Part shown: positions 33,808-47,426 of the stretch, in pieces
How the letters are laid out: each line of letters opens with the position of its first letter
Numbering within the stretch: the first letter of the stretch is position 1
From: Albula goreensis
Lineage: Eukaryota > Chordata > Actinopteri > Albuliformes > Albulidae
Assembly (NCBI GenBank): GCA_022829145.1
Contig: CM040743.1
Coordinates: forward strand, 27,827,646 to 27,891,645
Length of the DNA stretch: 64,000 nt
Reading direction: 5' to 3'
Translations under genes and position numbers: made by a program
Notes under the pieces: model-generated
What the model saw: the letters and a program-made list of their open reading frames with translations, nothing else
Database searches by the model: none
What the model was told of the DNA's origin: nothing

Positions 33808-36311
33808 AAGTTTTGTGGGGGACTTGTCATTTTCCAGGCTGAATTAGCATTATTCAAGCTCCTATATGGACCCTTCTACTTTACTGCTCTGCACGGACAG
33901 GGCATGGCCTCATAAGCAAGGTCAGAATACGAACACGTTTTTTCAGTGGAAAAAAAATGCTGAGCACTCGCAGGTCAGAATTCCCCCCTTAATGTAGGCA
34001 TTTCATGAATCACCTATCAATTTCCTATATCAACTGGGGGGAATTTTACCTACTCTTCCTTGCAAGGTCTCCTTACTCCTTCACTTTTTTTTAGTATGCC
34101 TCACATTCTTCACAAGTGTTGTACATTGTGGAATTTGCGGTTAACACTGTGGTTGCAAGCTGGCCAGGCTCTTAGCCAGCAAGCAGCACCAAACCATAAC
34201 TTCCCTACCTCCAAGCTTAATGGCTGGTGTAAGGTTCTTCTGTTCAAATGTAGTTGTTGGTTCTTGTAAATATGATGTTGGCATTGTGGCCAAACAATTC
34301 TACATTTGATTTATCTGCCCAGAGCACATTGTTCCAGTTGTCATGTTCTTCACCCAGGTGTTGTGCGGCAAACTTCCGTCACATAGTTATTTTCGATGCC
34401 TTACCTCTTTTTACATGTTGTGAAATAATTTTTAACCTCTACGGTATAATAAAGCTATTACATATGTATCAAAGAACCCTATATGGGCTTTTCATGCACA
34501 CTGAAAAATTGTATTCACCTGTACATAAAACAAACATCAAAAATTTGTATGAAAACCCATTTGACTAAATCATATTGATATGTTGGTAAAATTAAAAATA
34601 ATTTTTGGAATACGAGAGGCTTTCACGTAAGAGTATATACAAAAGGTTTTACAGCTTTCATATATGTTCTGTTATGCATATATCATGGAATATATTGTAA
34701 TAATGTAACATGAAATACACTGTATTTGTCATATACTGATGTGTATTATTTACTCATTACTATTTGCATAAATACAGCCAAATGGAGTTGCAACAATGCT
34801 TTCCCTTCGTTCTCATATTAGCAACATTCATACATGTGTACAATATAGCTGCAGTGTTCAATGTGCAAGGTTGTATTTTGTGCCTACTCCATAACCGTGG
34901 TCTTTGTACTTGAAATGGTGCTTTCGGTTGGGTTGCCCGTTTTTATCTCTAGCCATGGGCAACAGTATTATGGAATAGACAAACTGCACAGACACTAGAC
35001 CCAAGTCTGCTTCACAACACCACTGCTGGGTCCTGACCCAATCTCATACTCCCTTTCCCCCTCCTCTCTGTTTATCAGACCTGGGTAAAAAACAGATACT
35101 AACTGCATATTTTTTTATTTTAAATATTTATTTTGTGTATTTGTATTACTTGCTAATGAAGCAGGCCAAACAGTTTACTTTTATTTAAAGTATTTCAAAT
35201 AATTCAAATAACTGATTAAAACTGTATCAAATAGATAAATTCTAAATTGAAATATCCTCCAAATACTTTGTTCAAATACTATACATAGTATTTGTATAAC
35301 TGATATTTCAAACAAAATTTCAAAGTTTCATCAAATAAGATAGTGTCTCCCAACCAAGCTGTAAATTTCCCCTTTTACTATTTATTTTGACTCCATCTCT
35401 GTTCTCTGCTCTTGAAAGTGACTGCAGCCTGCCACTGTCATCACATGGATCTCTCAACTCAAAATGATCTCTGTTCTTGTGGCTGATAAAACAAAGTTGG
35501 ACCAACTGCCTGTAACATGGTTTTCTACCCATGAGAGAAATGTTCTCAGTGAGGCAGTCAATGTCCTGGTCCCCTTCAAGGTAGTGTCATGGCTTCCTTG
35601 GGCAGAGACACCTCAAGCTCTGTGTCACCGAGGTTTTTTCCTACACTGTAAGTGTTAGCTTTATCATTGTCTAGGGTAGTACTTTTCCTGTATCTCCACG
35701 AACTTCCCAGGGTGGCGTGCAGCTAATACACTCGGTTTGCTTGCTTACAATATAAAGAAAGGTTGACATCACCTGGTTCCACGCCAAAGCTTCTCCTTCA
35801 GCGGCAATCTGGTCGCCTGGTAACGGTCAGCCCGGTCTTTGGATTGATGCAGGGTGCAATCACTGCCCTCCATCAATCTGTTTGTTTAGTTTCGTTTTTT
35901 TTTCCTAAAAGATCCTCTTTTTCGTTAGTCGCTGTACAAGATTGGGTTTAGGGTTGATATTCTCACAAGGGAAAACGTGGATTCCAGTGTCCGTGGTCCT
36001 CAGGGATTTTCGAGTCCCGCTTCAGTGGCGTACATGCAGCCAGCCAGAAACACACACGTGCACCCAAAACTGCCGCCCTAACCACACCGGATATACCGTC
36101 ATCCCAGCTGCGTCACTGAGTCACTGGATCGTCAACCCTAATTGTACGCAAGCAAACCGAAGTGTTCTAGGGGATCCCCCAAGTATAAAATTTATTTATT
36201 TATTATTTATAACTTCACAACAGGCTATAAAGTCCATCATCCTGGCACTCTTACAGGGTTATCATGTGATTGCACTAGGAAATGGCCTGTCTGTAACAGT
36301 AGCCACTGACT
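33808..36311. other. Unassigned DNA with a probable hAT-type fragment
   Basis: At 35079 a terminus-like cagacctgggtaaaa begins an AT-rich stretch full of caaatactt words up to about 35290, a pattern of common fish hAT-type MITEs. The other end was not found. No gene was recognised. Confidence 0.4.
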
Positions 36312-36640
36312 TTGTGCAAGGATCTAATATTATCACAGCCAGGTAAATCATCCTCTGTATCAGAGGGGCTGTCCAACCACCTCAACAACTTCTTTCCAAA
36401 GTATAGTTGTAAACACATAAATAGTTTGAGGGCATCAATTTACAAGTGGCTTTCTAAGTGTGAAGAAAATCAAATATACCAGATCACTTCTGTTTTAGAC
36501 TCATGTTTCCAGTTGGTATCATGTACAACAGATGAAAAGGATACACTCAAAAATGAGCTTTGTAATCTTGCATCCAAGTTCAGCAGCAATGAACAAGATG
36601 AGCAACCCAGGGAAGAACCATTGCTGTACCGGCTTTAAAT
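36312..36640 (+). pseudogene. hAT transposase C-terminal fragment
   Basis: The frame contains EGLSNHLNNFFPKYS, NSLRASIYKWLSKCEENQ, then IYQITSVLDSCFQLVSC and TTDEKDTLKNEL. This resembles the part of hAT (ZBED-like) transposases in which a LLDPRFK motif follows ..LY.IA.; here the motif is VLDSCFQ. No start, BED finger or dimerisation domain is visible, and no flanking inverted ends were found. Probably an old exon-sized remnant. Confidence 0.5.
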
Positions 36641-36649
36641 GAGGGAGCT

Positions 36650-37874
36650 ACCCTGAGTTCCTTCATCAAACAATATATTATTGTCTCCTTTAATTATTTT
36701 CTGTTCTTGTAATGTGTGGAGTTCTCAAACATAGATCTTTAGCTCACTATTAAGTAACTGGACTCTAACCCCTCCTGGTGTAGAGTGAGGTGAACTTTAC
36801 ATAGGGCACAGACATTCAATCACAATATAGATTTTATATAATAACTATTTACTTATTTACACAGTCACACAACAGAAATTATTGAAATGATTCCCCTTAT
36901 AGATGTTAACACATAAACTCGTACCCTTTACCTTTAACCACTAAAGAGTATAAACAAAAAAAAATACACTTTCAGAGCAATATACTTGGTAATACTGTTA
37001 GACAAGCATTGGGCCCATAACATACATTTCAAAACCATAAGCCGGCAAAATAAATGTGTCCCAATCGAACGCATTGCAGGCTTGGAGAGTAGCTAGCGTG
37101 CGTGGTAGCCAAACTATATAGGCTGCTTCACTCCAATGAGCAGAATGTGAGGGGCAAAAAAAGTGAAGTCTGCAAAGTCTCTCTCCTCCACTCTCCTCCG
37201 CTGTGCTCCAACCCTTGTTATTTCGCTGGGTTAGCGAACTAGCTAAGTCCCCGCTATTTCCCTCAGGTTTGCTAGCTTGGGCTAAGCTAGCAGTCGAGCT
37301 GGAAAACCGTGGACTCCTCGCCAAAGATATTGGTCACAGCTGTCTGATCGAAGGATACAATAACTACAAAGTTCACTGTCTGTGCACTTATGTTACTATA
37401 TCTCTAACTCAAGAATCGAAATACGCTAGTTACGTATTTATACTTTTACACACGAGCTTTACCATGAAATAACAATATGCAAAATACGTACAAAACAATA
37501 ACATTAACACACAGTTTTTAACCTGTTAATTCTATTTATGAGTGCTTAACTGCTGAACATATTTCCCATAGGCTACACATGTAAAAAGACCGAATTGGAC
37601 CTACTATTTGATGTCATGCTGCAGCCAAACACCTCCAAGCAACCAGGAGGAGGAGAAGTCCAAAAGGAAATTTAGGGGTATCTTCAAAACCAACATCTGC
37701 ACCCAGCAGCTAATTACCTGCTCTTCAGGAAAACCCACTGTCAAATATATCCAATACTTGCCAAGCTAGCTGCAGTTAAGGTGACTGTTTCAACCCAAGA
37801 CCCAAGATGACACGACAGGCTTTGGAGAACCTGTGAACAATAACTAAGATAACAGTATAACCTTTAGATGGGGG
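36650..37874. other. Unassigned intergenic DNA
   Basis: No gene or mobile element end was recognised. Confidence 0.4.
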
Positions 37875-38533
37875 CAACCCTGTGATAAAGTCCAGGGATA
37901 TGTGTGACCATGGGCGCCGAGCGATGGGCAGTGGGTGGAGAGGACCTTGTGGTGGCTGGCAAGGGATCTTGTCTTGGGCTTCGCCGTCACTCCAAGGCTC
38001 CTCGTTACATCCAAGGACGGTGGGTGTGGATCTTCATTTCATTGGGCCCTTCCACACTGCTAAGGGTATCAGCCGTGTGCTGTCTGTTGGGGGTTGGTCT
38101 GCTTGCTTTGCAGTATTTTGTGGCTTGGGAGGGATACGGCCCCTAGGAGTTATGCTCAGTTCCTGCCTGGGACATTCTCAACCCCACCCTCATCAAGGAC
38201 TTCCACCGGTAGCATCCAGGGATGCCTGCCAGGATGCCTAAGGACATCCTGCCAGTTTGCCTCAGTAGTTTATCGCTGTTTCACAAACCCACCCATTTCT
38301 CTGTTCATTTGCCTGCCTGTTGTGTCTTTTGCCTATTCCTTGTGACTTTGTCTCTGGATTGAGTTTTTTTGCCCGATTTCCATGTCTTACTGGTTTTACA
38401 CTTTTGCTGTGTCTTCCTGGTTTTGAACTTTGCCTAGCTTTCAACACCGATTCTGGTTTTTGGATTTTTGGCTGCTTAAATAACAAAAGTTTATTATTCA
38501 TCTGCACCTTAGTCTCTGCCTTAGTCCCTGACA
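37875..38533 (+). mobile_element. Rearranged Ty3/gypsy 3' end
   Basis: From about 37985 the + strand encodes an integrase-tail-like APRYIQG and FIGPFHTAKGIS, then the chromodomain words LQYFVAWEGYGP and DILNPTLIKDFHR. A C/T-rich LTR-like block follows and ends CCTGACA at 38533, with tttattattc at 38488. The first part (37875-37980) instead resembles integrase coding on the minus strand, so two pieces of opposite polarity are joined here. The LTR start was not fixed (about 38265). Confidence 0.6.
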
Positions 38534-41500
38534 ATGCAATGCAATTAGTTGGGAGAAGCCAGCTATTATTGAACTTGGGGGTTTGTTTAAATTACAGAAG
38601 TTTTTTGAGTTCATATTACATAAATAAATTGTATTTCAATGTGAACATAATATAATCTGTGTAGTGTACTTAAATTCATATTAATGAGAAACTAATAAAT
38701 TGAATTATGTTTTTTATCAACAAGATTGAGTTAATTTTAATTAAAAATACATTGTTAGTATGTTGTTATGCTCTATACCTGTGCCTGCTTCTGCTCGTGT
38801 TACTGCTGGAAGTGACTATGTGGTAACCATGAATGAGAAGTGTTGCCATTAATACAGCCTGCTGGGTTTATGCAAAGCATTTTCATGATGAAATGGTGCT
38901 AGCTGAGAATGGTTACTCCAGTAAAACAGCTCTTACACATTTCACCTTACCTCTGATCAAATGATTTACATTAATTAAGATGTAAAAGTTGCATTGTTGC
39001 TTTCAGTAGGCTGAACTTAATTGCTTGTGTGTTCACAGCACAAGTTGTTTCTGTAGTTTTAAAAATATCTTGTACTTATCCCAATTGTGTGGAACCACTG
39101 TCCATAATTCAATTGTGTTCACGGAATGAAGTCTATTTCTTAGGTCAGTCTAAAAGTTGGGTCTCTGGTGACTCCAGTGAGATGTATTTAAAGATTGGGA
39201 AATCTTGTTTTGACTTCAAACACTAAAAGCTTTGATGTGTACTTCTGCATAAACAATTATCATATCTTTATTGTGTGATGGTAACACTTAACATAGTCTT
39301 TATAGTCACCCATTAATTACTATTTATCTGTTTAACATTTTACCCCACATCCCCCCTCCCTCAAGTTAGAGTCAGTTATATCTAAAATAACATTTCAAAT
39401 ACAGCAGTTTCAAGACTACGCTTTGGAGAATATGGATTAAATATGCTGAGAGAATTTACAATAAACACATCAAATGACAAATACTTTAGGACCCTTGTAT
39501 CAAAGATCTGTTATTTGATTGCTTTACAATAAACCAAAAAATTTTAAATAAATGAAATAAACTACTTAATAAAAATAAAATACTTTTATTTGCTAACTTC
39601 CCAAATAATTTAGATAATTGTATAGTTGAACTTAAGTGAAATATGTAAACTACATATTTGACCCAAGTCTGCTCACCGATATTGATCATCTGGCCTAAGG
39701 AAGGAAGACTTGAGGCAACAGCATCATATCTAACCAATAATGTAATAACATTTCAGTAATATTGTAATAAATAATGTGTGAAAGCATTCTCGGTAAACAT
39801 AACTCAAATTGACAGAAAAGTTGGAATGCAGTACCTTTGCAGTATGGTCTTAATTACAGATCTATCAATATGTTCAGAAACATGCCTGCCATTGCCAAGT
39901 CAAATTTAAATGTTGATTTCAGTGGGGGATAATGACAAAATAATGTTTGAATCTGATGGAGCTTAAGTATTTCTATTGATGTATTGTGTACTATAGTTGG
40001 TTGTTATGCATTTTTACACAAATACAAGTTGAAACCCCTTTCGAACCATCTTGAAACCCAAGAAATCCCAAGAAGCCTACTGAATACTTTTGAAAGCCCC
40101 AGTCTAGCAACAATGAGAACACCACTGCTGTTGGACTCTTGAGCAAGGCCCTTAACCCCACAATGCTCCTAGTGAGGTTGTCCCTTGGTTAGCATAACCA
40201 GCTGTAAGTCACTTTGGATAAAAGAATCAGATAAATGACTATAGTGTAATGATAGCAAATGTTACTTGTTCAGGGTAGAAAAGTAGGAGGACCCACATAA
40301 GAGCTTGAATAATTCTAATTCAGCCTGGAAAATGATATGCTCCCTTCAAAAACCTGATGGCACAGCAATTTTTCACAGTTTCCTCAGAGCCATGTTACTT
40401 GGTTCTAAAAGTCAGTGGCTTTGCAGTGAAAATTTTAATTTTGAAAGCGGTGGTCAGCCGTTATCAGTCCATCCAACAAATATATCCCAACATCAACTAA
40501 GAAAACAATTGTGTTGAAAGATGATATTCATTTGGCTGTTCTAATTTATGAGTCTAACCAAGTACCCAGTACATGTGTGCAATCTATTCCGCTAAGAACA
40601 CCTAGGTCATTTTGCTTGGCGAATCCAAGTGTGGCAATGAGGAACTATAAACAGGTAAACAGACACGAATGGCTGTGTTATTTCAAACCACATCTCCTGG
40701 CAGTCTTTAAACATGGCCAAGAAGGAGAGAGTATGGTTTTTCTATAAATATATATGTTTTTATACGAAATTGCTTATTTTGTAGTTAGCTTTTTTCTTGT
40801 AAAATACATTGCAACCCATACATTTTTCCTACTGAACGCCTGCCTCTGAGGACCACAGTTTCACCTATAGTTTTGGAAAGGGATATACATTTGCACTGCA
40901 AAGTCACCAGCATTTCAACTGAAAAATTTATGCAACCCTACTGCCTTTCTGTTTTATGCCTTAGCATAATATTTTTTCAGTTTTAGGTGAAGTTAATATA
41001 AAAATGAAGGTTTAATTAACTGACGTACTGTTTTATTGTTGAATGGTAGACATTGGTTGATACCATATTTTACAATTTATTGTGTACCTGAAATGAATAA
41101 TGAACTTGATATACGGTTACTTTTACTTGACCTGAGGATTACATCTGTACTGGCATATAGTATATCTTGAGGTCTGTAATTTATTGTTCTTAGGTTTAAT
41201 GAAATAGAGTCAATGAAATGGACAGCACTTTAAAAGCATTTATGATTATATATTTATTTGAGATGTGTGAACTGAGAAAGACAGAGGGTGGAAACATATC
41301 CATGAGGTTTAAATAACAATTGAGAATTACACATTTGGTATGTTGTCCATATTTTTCATGTCTGCTTTGGCAAACAGACAACTCATCATCTTGTTCTGCC
41401 AAGGGCAGTACTTTTATATGCATCTTTTATGCAGATAATTTAAATGATTTTAAGAGTTGTCCTATTTCATACAAAACAGTAATGATTAAAAAAATTATAT

Positions 41501-43838
41501 AATCAAGCTTTGATTGATAGGAGTGCATGACTTTATACAGGGTTGTGTTGTGCATAGGATACAAAAGCATGAATCAGTGAAGTCATAGCCTAAATTTATG
41601 TGGAGGGTATTTTAAAGAGAAATATCTCAATTTATATGAATCTTCTGCACACGGAAATGTTAGAGTACAAACACACACCGAAAAGGTAAGTAATGGGTCA
41701 AAAAAGCACTGCTGAGCACAGGTTTGCATAGACCCCTATGTTATGCATTGTATTTTTGCATTATTATCCATCATTGTACTTTTGGTTAGTTATAACATTT
41801 GTGCTGTAGATTAGATTAATCTGCTGTAATTGTAATCGTATACTGTCAGGCATGTGAGTTACACCCTACTAGGAAAACCTTTCGTTTTTCTCCAAAAATG
41901 AGAAACACACTTAAGATCAGGCACACAAAACAGACAAAATATGTTATGAGTATGATATATTTTTCTTTCAAGAAAAACTGCCACACCAAAAGATAGAAAA
42001 ACTGAAAAAAAATTGTCCCATTTCCTTCTGTCGCAGCGATCTGACTTGCACTCCCCTGACTCTACCCTCACACATCCTACCAGAAACATGCTATTGATAA
42101 GACTAACTCCACTGGCAACTGACTAACTGGACTCTTGTGGGCACTCCTAGATGATCTTTTTTACAAGTTTAGGTCATGGGAAGAAAGCTCTTTCTCCGAT
42201 CTTAGATCTAACACTTGGGGAATTAACAAGTACACAGGCCTAATAACAGAGACTGTGCAGACAGCATCAAATTAGTGTAGGTTTATTTATTTTTGAGACC
42301 AATGAGGAAAAAAAAAAGTTGAGTTAATATTGACTAAATATATTATCATGTAAACCGGCCTTCTCCATGTTACTCTAAAGGAGGAAGCCCTGTGCTCAGC
42401 AGAAGCCATTGTTAAATATGTACACATCAGTAAACAATAGTTATTTATGGAAACATTGAAAAGAATCCTTTTGCATGAAGGTTGATATTGATGGTGTGCT
42501 GCTTTAATCCACAGCAATTCTTGTTGTTCCAGCCTCACATTTCATTATGACAGTGATTCATATTTCTGTTATTATTATTGTCTTTGTGTCTTGCTTACAA
42601 AAGCAAGCAAACTGTCTGTGGCCCGAGCTCTTTCTCTTCCTCATAATTGTTGCTCTGCCCATCTCTTTACCTTCTCTGTCTTGGTGCTTGAGGGTAAAAA
42701 CCATGCATATATATCCTTCTCTTTCTTTCTCTCCTTCCTTCTGTCTCTCTGTTAATAATTACGATCACAGATTTTATGGTTTTCACTCTCATAATAGAAG
42801 TGCACCAGACAGAGTGAGCCGGCTGCCAAGTCTCAGAAGCCAGGTGTATACTTGCAACATACTGACACACACTCACACACTCTGGTATGCATACATACCT
42901 GCATATAAATGTATGCCTGCACATATCGTTATACACACACAGGGAACTGCAACCATACAACACAATAGCATGTTCACAGACATTCATACATGATAACATG
43001 ATAGCACTTGTATGTACACATGCATAGACTCATGCACACAGACAGGAACAAACACAAACACACATGCTGGCCCCATACATACTATTCCGGAGCTCATTGT
43101 GCTTTCTGTTGTCACCTCAACTCTTTTTCACTTACCATTTGCCCTTGTGTCTCTTGTGTTACAGTTATCTGGCCACTAACAGAAATTGTGTTGAAAGATA
43201 TGAATGAATCACCACTCTCCTGCAGCTGTAATTAACCTTGACTGACAATGAATAGCACTGTGGCTACTGGATGTTATTCATTGTGCTAATATGCAAAAAT
43301 CCTGATTGGTCATCAGGAGTATTCTCCACTCATGTAACCCAATCAGAGTGCATTGACAACAGCTGTAGCTCTTCTGCATTTTCTGTATGCCAGAAATGTA
43401 CCAAAAACTACAGTGGGTGGAGGGAGAAAGGGAATAAATAAAGAAAAACATTTCCTTATTCACATTTAATTTAGGACCCAAAGTCCTTTTGAATTAACTC
43501 AAATTGAATTAAATTCTGATTTTAAAGTACATTCTGCAGCTGTGACTTCTTGTTTTAGCTCCCAGCTTTTAGCATTTGATGTCTTGTCAGTTTATGATAA
43601 ATGCAAATCAAAAATATAACATTAATGCTCAATTGTTTTCTCAGGTCACAGTTTCCTGAATAAAATTAGTCTGTATGGCCCCAATGACATATTCATGTGT
43701 CTACAAACACAGGGGAATTTCTCCAAACGCTTCTGCCTGATAAGGAATGTATAGCAGAACAGGGTTACAGACAATCAGACAGACCTAGAGAAAGAGAAGG
43801 GAGAGGATATTCCTACATCTCGTGTTTGATGAACACTC
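38534..43838. other. Long stretch without recognised genes, with repeat tails
   Basis: 39476-39675 ends tatttgacccaagtctg and resembles the other end of the cagacctgggt-type MITE seen at 35079. 40100-40250 carries an L2/SINE-type tail (gtaagtcactttggataaaa). 42840-43070 is rich in CA words. No exon was recognised. Confidence 0.4.
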
Positions 43839-43841
43839 ATT

Positions 43842-45956
43842 GGGCCATATTTATCAAACGTGAGACGAACGAATTTGATCGTAAATCGTTCGTAAATGAA
43901 TTTATGCAAAAAATGTGGGATTTACCAAAGTTTTCGTAAATCAGTTTGTTCGTAGGATCCGAACAAATTTCACGAGTGCTCTGAACAATAAAATCACTAT
44001 TGGACTCAACATTAATACAGGTGATGCTGTGTAATCATGATTAATCACATTAATTTTTCTTTGGACTTTTACATGAATTCCATAAAACACGTGAAGGACG
44101 TTTGCTATAAATAAGGAGCAGAAACCTTTGCTAAGGTCTTCATTGCTATGGCTGAACTGGCTCTATTAACTCTAAGAAAAACTTAAGCAGTCAAAATGTG
44201 TCCGAAACACCACAGAAATAGGACTGTCATAACGCATTTACATTCTCATTTAATAAACATGCATTCTTATGCTATTGGACTAATATAGCCAGCTGATTGG
44301 GCTATTTACTGTGTATAAATTTGCGATCTATTTTCCTCCTCTCTTTGAAAATTAATCTAAATACAGGTTGAGTATCCCTTATCTGAAATGCCTGGGACCA
44401 GAAGTGTTTCGGATTTTGGATTTTTTCGGATTTTGGAATTTTTGCACATAGTTTTCTGTTTTTAATCCATCAGAGTAAACAACGCCAGCCACAATTGATT
44501 AACTAGCGATCACCCCCTCGCCCCTGTTAGTCCTGCTTGCATGAGAAGGAGTTTGTAACCTACACAATCGCATGCCTTATGCTGTGAAACAGAGAGATGG
44601 AGACGCAGACACAAACTGGAGTTTTTTGCACTGAGAAAGTTTTTCTTTTCTGCTTATTGTTCCCTGCCTTGGGTAATAGCTTCGATTTCTATGAAATAAA
44701 GCGGTTGCTACAAGAGTTGATGGAGCTTAATCGTAATGTTACCAATACTAACACGCGAAGTTGTCATGGTTACTCATCAGATGTTAAAATTTGTCTTCAG
44801 GCACAGCTAAACAGACAGATTTAACTTTAGCTAAGGTAGATAGCCAAGCTGAGTTGTGTAATATGTATAAAATATTTAAAACAAATAATGAAGTATTTTT
44901 AAGGTCACATGTAGACCATTGTAATTTGTTTGTTATATGTGTTAAATGTATGTAATAGATTGAACAAGGCACAAAACACAAAAAAGTGAAGTAAGGTGTG
45001 GAATTTTCCGTATTTTGAAGCATTTTAGATTTCAGAATTTCGGATTAGGGATACTGAACCTGCATTACAGTTATTGTCGTTATTTTCATACAAGATAAAA
45101 TGACGTTAAAGTTTGCATTTGATAAGGAAAGGGACTGCAGAGTGGAGAGAAAGACAAGGGAGGGCACACTATTACGGAGGATCTTAAATACATAATAGTT
45201 TTAATTTGAACAAATTATTTTACTTGAGATTTGGTCCAAGTTTATTTTGGAAAAACATGACAGTCCAAAGGATGTGTTGCATGTGTCGTTACCACATCGG
45301 CCAACCATGCCCCTCCTCGCCGGCCAGCTGCCCCCCAGGATTTATGGCAACGATAAGGCTGATATACAAAAACGTACCTTCAGAGTTGGAGGGTGATTCA
45401 TCCAAGATGAGGGAAAACAGATCGCTGTCACCCTTCACGGTAATTCCAATAACGTCTCCCCAATAATTCGCCTCCAGTTTCATGTCCAATCATTTTATTT
45501 TAACCTGCTGCAGCGTACGCAGAACTTTTGACACCGAATTCACAGCAACTTATTTCTTGCCAGGCTTTGGTCTTCCCTGGCCTGACATTCCTCTACTTAC
45601 ACTACTGAACAAAGTATTTTTTTTTTTTTTTGGATTCTATTTCCATTAACAAAACGTAAGTCGCCGCTTCAGAAAGTTTTTTTTTCTTTTGCCTTTTCTC
45701 TGCCATCACTTTGCATTGCCAACAAAGGGATTCCAAGCTCCTTATATGGTATTTCAAGGGCGTAAATTTATGCAAATCAAAAATTTTGTGAACACGCATC
45801 TCATTTACGATCGATTGGTGTTTATCAACATATGCACAGAATACAAACAAATGCTGTGTTTATGCGTGTTTGATACATTTGGTGGAATTTGTTAGTTTGT
45901 ATCTGTTGACGCGTCAATTTACACACAGTTTACAAAAATATTGATAAATGAGGCCC
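43842..45956. mobile_element. Harbinger-like element containing a nested Tigger-like element
   Basis: The ends are GGGCCATATTTATCAA and, inverted, GGGCCTCATTTATCAA, flanked by ATT at 43839-43841 and 45957-45959. Ends and duplication length resemble the Harbinger element at 14.6-17.8 kb, but the interior is different. No transposase was recognised. A 699-bp element with other ends is nested at 44364-45062. A related right-end segment recurs near 48520-48755. Confidence 0.75.
44364..45062. mobile_element. Tigger/MER2-like Tc1-mariner MITE
   Basis: The left end reads CAGGTTGAGTATCCCTTATC followed by tgaaatgcctgggaccagaag and repeated cggattttgg words; the right end inverted reads CAGGTTCAGTATCCCTAATC. 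This terminal sequence strongly recalls the mammalian MER2/Tigger families from memory. TA precedes the left end; the right flank (CA) does not match exactly. No transposase was recognised. Confidence 0.7.
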
Positions 45957-45959
45957 ATT

Positions 45960-46359
45960 GTGTGCAAAGGCTGAAGGTGAAAAGGTACCAGCTCTGGCAT
46001 TATTATTGTACTCCTAGAACCTGCTACAGGAGGCACAAAAGTTAGCAACAGGTCCTTGTTTGTGTAACTTGCATGATATGATCTGAAGGTGGAGAAACTC
46101 ATTAGAACAATGCTGAAATAGAGCCATATAGTTTAATATGCAAAATCCATTTTTGATAAACTAGGATAATTAGACTGAAGTGTCGATGTAAGCCAAATCA
46201 GGTTAATTGACACAGCAGTTTGAAAACTGATGAAAAGTGTGAGGAATCAAGCTGAAAGAAATATTGGTATTATACTCTGCTTTAAGACAGAAAAAAAAGT
46301 GAACGTAATGGAGAAAAGTAAAGAGAAGAGGATTCTGTTGCAGAAAATAACTAATTTTA
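45960..46359. other. Unassigned DNA between elements
   Basis: Nothing recognised. Confidence 0.4.
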
Positions 46360-46898
46360 TGTTGGGAGTCACTGATGCTGGCCCCCACAATACAGGTGCA
46401 GTAATCCACCCAACACAGAAGACCAGGAGACAGTGTCACAGTAAGCAGAAGTTTATTTTTACATTCAGTTTATAAGCATTTCATATGGGGGGGGATTTTC
46501 CACACAGGACACAAAGAAAAATAAGGGTGAGAGCACAGATTGGCTTGCAGCTCGTTGCCAAGCCTCCTCTACACCCCAAAATATAACAAAAACTGAAACA
46601 AAAACCAGGATGGAGTAGTGCTGCTCTTCCCCTGGACTGCCACCTCCGGATGCCGCCCCCGCCATCTGCCACCTGGTGTCTCTTTCTAGCTGGAGCGGAA
46701 ACCACTAGTGAGAGTGAGAGAGCACAGAGCACAGTCTGCGTCACCTCAACATTCTGGCTGGACAAAATAAAATGTGCAGTGTTCTCCTTGGCTTCGGCTG
46801 TGGTCCAGCAGCACTCTGCCTGTTACACACAAAGACACAAAAACACGTTAAAAAGGATCCCCTGTGGATCCTTCCCCAAATGAACAAATAATCAAAAT
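46360..46898 (-). repeat. Possible LTR-like block, left part
   Basis: Read on the minus strand, the block has AATAAA at 46457-46452 followed by a T/G/C-rich stretch ending GACTCCCAACA, a layout like the polyA and U5 end of an LTR. The rest would continue on the far side of the hAT insertion, 52268 to about 52731. No second copy, primer site or pol gene is present, so a solo LTR is only a hypothesis. Confidence 0.35.
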
Positions 46899-47400
46899 TA
46901 GAGATGGGCGAAATGAGACGGGGCTCCGAAGCTGCGTCGAATCATTCGAAGCAGCTGTGTTTCGGCACACTGCTCCGGAGCCCCAACCGAAGCACGCGCT
47001 TAACGTCATCACGTTTCCTACTTGACGTAACGGACAAGTTCAAATGTGGAGCGTTTCCGACAGTTCACAGCGTCAGGAGAAAAGTTATGTTCTGTGTTTC
47101 ATCAAAGACTCATTATTGTCAATGTTTATTTCTTGTCTTTCATGTTTGATGCAGTTTTCTCTTGTTTCGTAAATACCCCAGTGAGTATTGAAAATGTGAA
47201 TAAAATCACGAGAATAAAATCCCGAAAATTATGTGTGGAGTTGGTGTTTAAATGTTACAGGCTATCAAACTGTCAAGCACACGCTGTCTGGAGTTCATAA
47301 CCTTAATAATATTCAAAGGCTTCTGATGTAATTTGAAACATAGGCTACTATCTGAATAACTGCAAATGTTCGCCTTCCTGAAGATTGAATTCGTTGTTAG

Positions 47401-47426
47401 TTTTTTTTTTTTTTTTTTTTTTTTTT
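47401..47426. repeat. Poly-T run
   Basis: Twenty-six consecutive T on the + strand, possibly the A-tail of a minus-strand retroposon; no body was identified. Confidence 0.9.

Noticed and set aside
45289..45489. Minus-strand frame with NYWGDVIGITVKGD and upstream MSGQGRPKPGKK
   Set aside because: Considered as a second Harbinger protein or a histone-like exon. The similarity is only a few residues, and a stop lies between the parts. No support.
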